Position numbers and translations under genes: made by a program. DNA of 46,219 nt from JBIOJM01 sp044450785 (lineage in GTDB: Bacteria; Planctomycetota; Planctomycetia; Isosphaerales; Isosphaeraceae): positions 1 through 46,219 of the forward strand of contig JBIOJM010000036.1 in NCBI GenBank assembly GCA_044450785.1, given 5' to 3'. Shown piece after piece: positions 45,436 to 46,219 of the stretch (the first letter of the stretch is position 1; each line of letters opens with the position of its first letter). The notes below the pieces were generated by a model. It searched no databases. It was not told the origin of the DNA and saw nothing but the letters and a program-made list of their open reading frames with translations.

Positions 45436-45481
45436 GTTCGCAAATGTCGAACGTTCAGCTTGACGCGTTCGCAAATATCGA
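45436..45481. promoter_or_regulatory. Candidate operator: two direct repeats upstream of higB
   Basis: GTTCGCAAATGTCGA (45436-45450) and GTTCGCAAATATCGA (45467-45481) share 14 of 15 bases and start 31 bases apart, about three helical turns. Each is itself a partial palindrome (TTCG..CGA). They lie 36-81 bases before higB, where a HigA-type repressor would be expected to bind its own promoter. Confidence 0.6.
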
Positions 45482-45516
45482 TCATGCTCAGAATGAGTTT
45501 GCGGCGGGGGTTCCCC

Positions 45517-45897
45517 ATGTGGGTCGTGTCGCTCAAGCGCTTGCGTGAGTTTTGGGGGCTCTACCCGCATGCCGAAGTGCCGTTGCGGGCCTGGTTCACC
45601 CAGACTTCGGTAGCCGATTGGCGCACCCTTAGCGAGCTTCGGAACACTTTCCCGTCAGCCGATCTGGTGGGTACCTGTACGGTCCTGAACCTGGGAGGCA
45701 ACAAATACTGCCTTGTCGCCCGGGTCTTTTACGCGAGCCACAAAGTGTACGTTCTGCGGGTGATGACGCACGCCGAATACGACCGCGACGACTGGCCCAA
45801 GCAATGTGGATGCCACCAGCCACCACCCAAACGGACCCAACCCGCGCCGCCGAAGTCCCCCCGAAAGAAGCGGCCTTCGAAACGGAGCCCGATGTGA
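45517..45897 (+). CDS. higB: HigB-type mRNA interferase toxin
   Basis: 126 residues from ATG 45517. The body matches the HigB_toxin family (RelE-like ribosome-dependent mRNA interferase): LKRLREFWGLYPHAEVPLRA, WFTQTSVADWRTLSELRNTF, ADLVGTCTVLNLGGNKYCLV and VYVLRVMTHAEYDRDDWPKQ, with the H-x-E-Y-D end. Frame is open further upstream, but earlier starts would include non-homologous sequence next to the MITE copy. A 30-residue Pro/Lys/Arg tail (QPPPKRTQPAPPKSPRKKRP) follows the usual end and is unusual. The stop TGA overlaps the antitoxin ATG by one base. Confidence 0.88.
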   Translation: MWVVSLKRLREFWGLYPHAEVPLRAWFTQTSVADWRTLSELRNTFPSADLVGTCTVLNLGGNKYCLVARVFYASHKVYVLRVMTHAEYDRDDWPKQCGCHQPPPKRTQPAPPKSPRKKRPSKRSPM

Positions 45898-46219
45898 TGA
45901 GCCGAGCGAAAAGCGAGGTCCGAGCGGGCGCCATCCCCGACAGCTACCTGGCCTTGGTGAAACGGCATCTACTCACGAGCATCAGAAGTGAAAACGATCT
46001 GGATGCGGCTCAGGCGGTCGTCGATGACCTGTTGCGCGAGGAGCTGGACGACGGCAAGCAAGCCTACCTTGACGCACTTTCCGACCTGGTGATCGTTTAC
46101 GAACGGGAACACCACGCTGTGGCACCGCTGCCGCCCCACCAACTGCTGGTCCAGATGCTGGAGGAGCGCGGCATGTCGCAAGCGGAGCTGGCGCGGACTG
46201 CCGGTCTCGCCAAGGCCAC
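45897..46219 (+). CDS. higA: HigA-type antitoxin with HTH, cut by window end
   Basis: Starts at ATG 45897, overlapping the last base of the toxin stop; open to the window end (107 codons). Reads MSRAKSEVRAGAIPDSYLAL, helical middle DAAQAVVDDLLREELDDGKQ and YLDALSDLVIVYEREHHAVA, then the beginning of an XRE/Cro-type helix-turn-helix (LLVQMLEERGMSQAELARTA, GLAKA). This is the HigA layout: a long N-terminal toxin-binding part and a C-terminal HTH that represses the operon. Toxin-first order is the norm for higBA. The recognition helix lies beyond the window. Confidence 0.88.
   Translation, partial: MSRAKSEVRAGAIPDSYLALVKRHLLTSIRSENDLDAAQAVVDDLLREELDDGKQAYLDALSDLVIVYEREHHAVAPLPPHQLLVQMLEERGMSQAELARTAGLAKA

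Overview
The window is GC-rich bacterial DNA that looks like a planctomycete, probably Isosphaeraceae or a close relative. This rests on gene content: Ser/Thr kinases fused to TPRs, a DUF1559 prepilin-like protein with an H-X9-DG end, an ECF sigma factor beside a kinase, a LEPR-type N-terminus (FESLEDRLVLDG), multihaem cytochrome c, LmbE/PIG-L and DUF3179 proteins. No rRNA, tRNA, CRISPR array or transposase gene was seen.

Left part (1-7.3 kb) is a decay zone on the minus strand. A kinase-TPR gene has a frameshift near 1815. An ECF sigma remnant is fused head-on to that kinase near 2380 by an apparent deletion. A second, large kinase-TPR gene has lost its N-terminal region, and a secreted PPC-domain gene upstream of it is broken in several frames and has lost its C-terminus. 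The first 125 bases fold into three consecutive hairpins.

The middle part (7.3-32.8 kb) is dominated by exported and membrane proteins: a PIG-L deacetylase, a seven-CxxCH cytochrome, a membrane-fused spermidine-synthase-like protein, four polytopic GT-C-like membrane proteins, a prepilin-like protein with a small lipoprotein, and two convergent single-TM TPR proteins. Its centrepiece is a minus-strand run (23846 to 16684) of three paralogous membrane 'sulfatases', a 50-residue membrane protein and a DUF3179 protein. All three 'sulfatases' carry Thr where formylglycine sulfatases carry Cys/Ser, so they look more like LtaS/EptA-type phospho-transferases or phosphodiesterases.

The right part (32.8-39.4 kb) holds housekeeping genes uvrB, nadC and birA, with a periplasmic-binding-protein-like lipoprotein and a HEAT/TPR protein. 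From 39.4 kb the content is accessory again: a decapitated phage/plasmid-type ATPase, an ECF sigma gene next to a kinase that carries a zinc anti-sigma-like motif, two repeats and a SUMF1 domain interrupted by an in-frame TAG, a membrane methyltransferase, and a higBA toxin-antitoxin pair cut by the window end. Three copies of a ~115 bp element with terminal inverted repeats (MITE-like) lie at 40231, 44500 and 45286. One supplies the start of the ATPase fragment and two bracket the methyltransferase.
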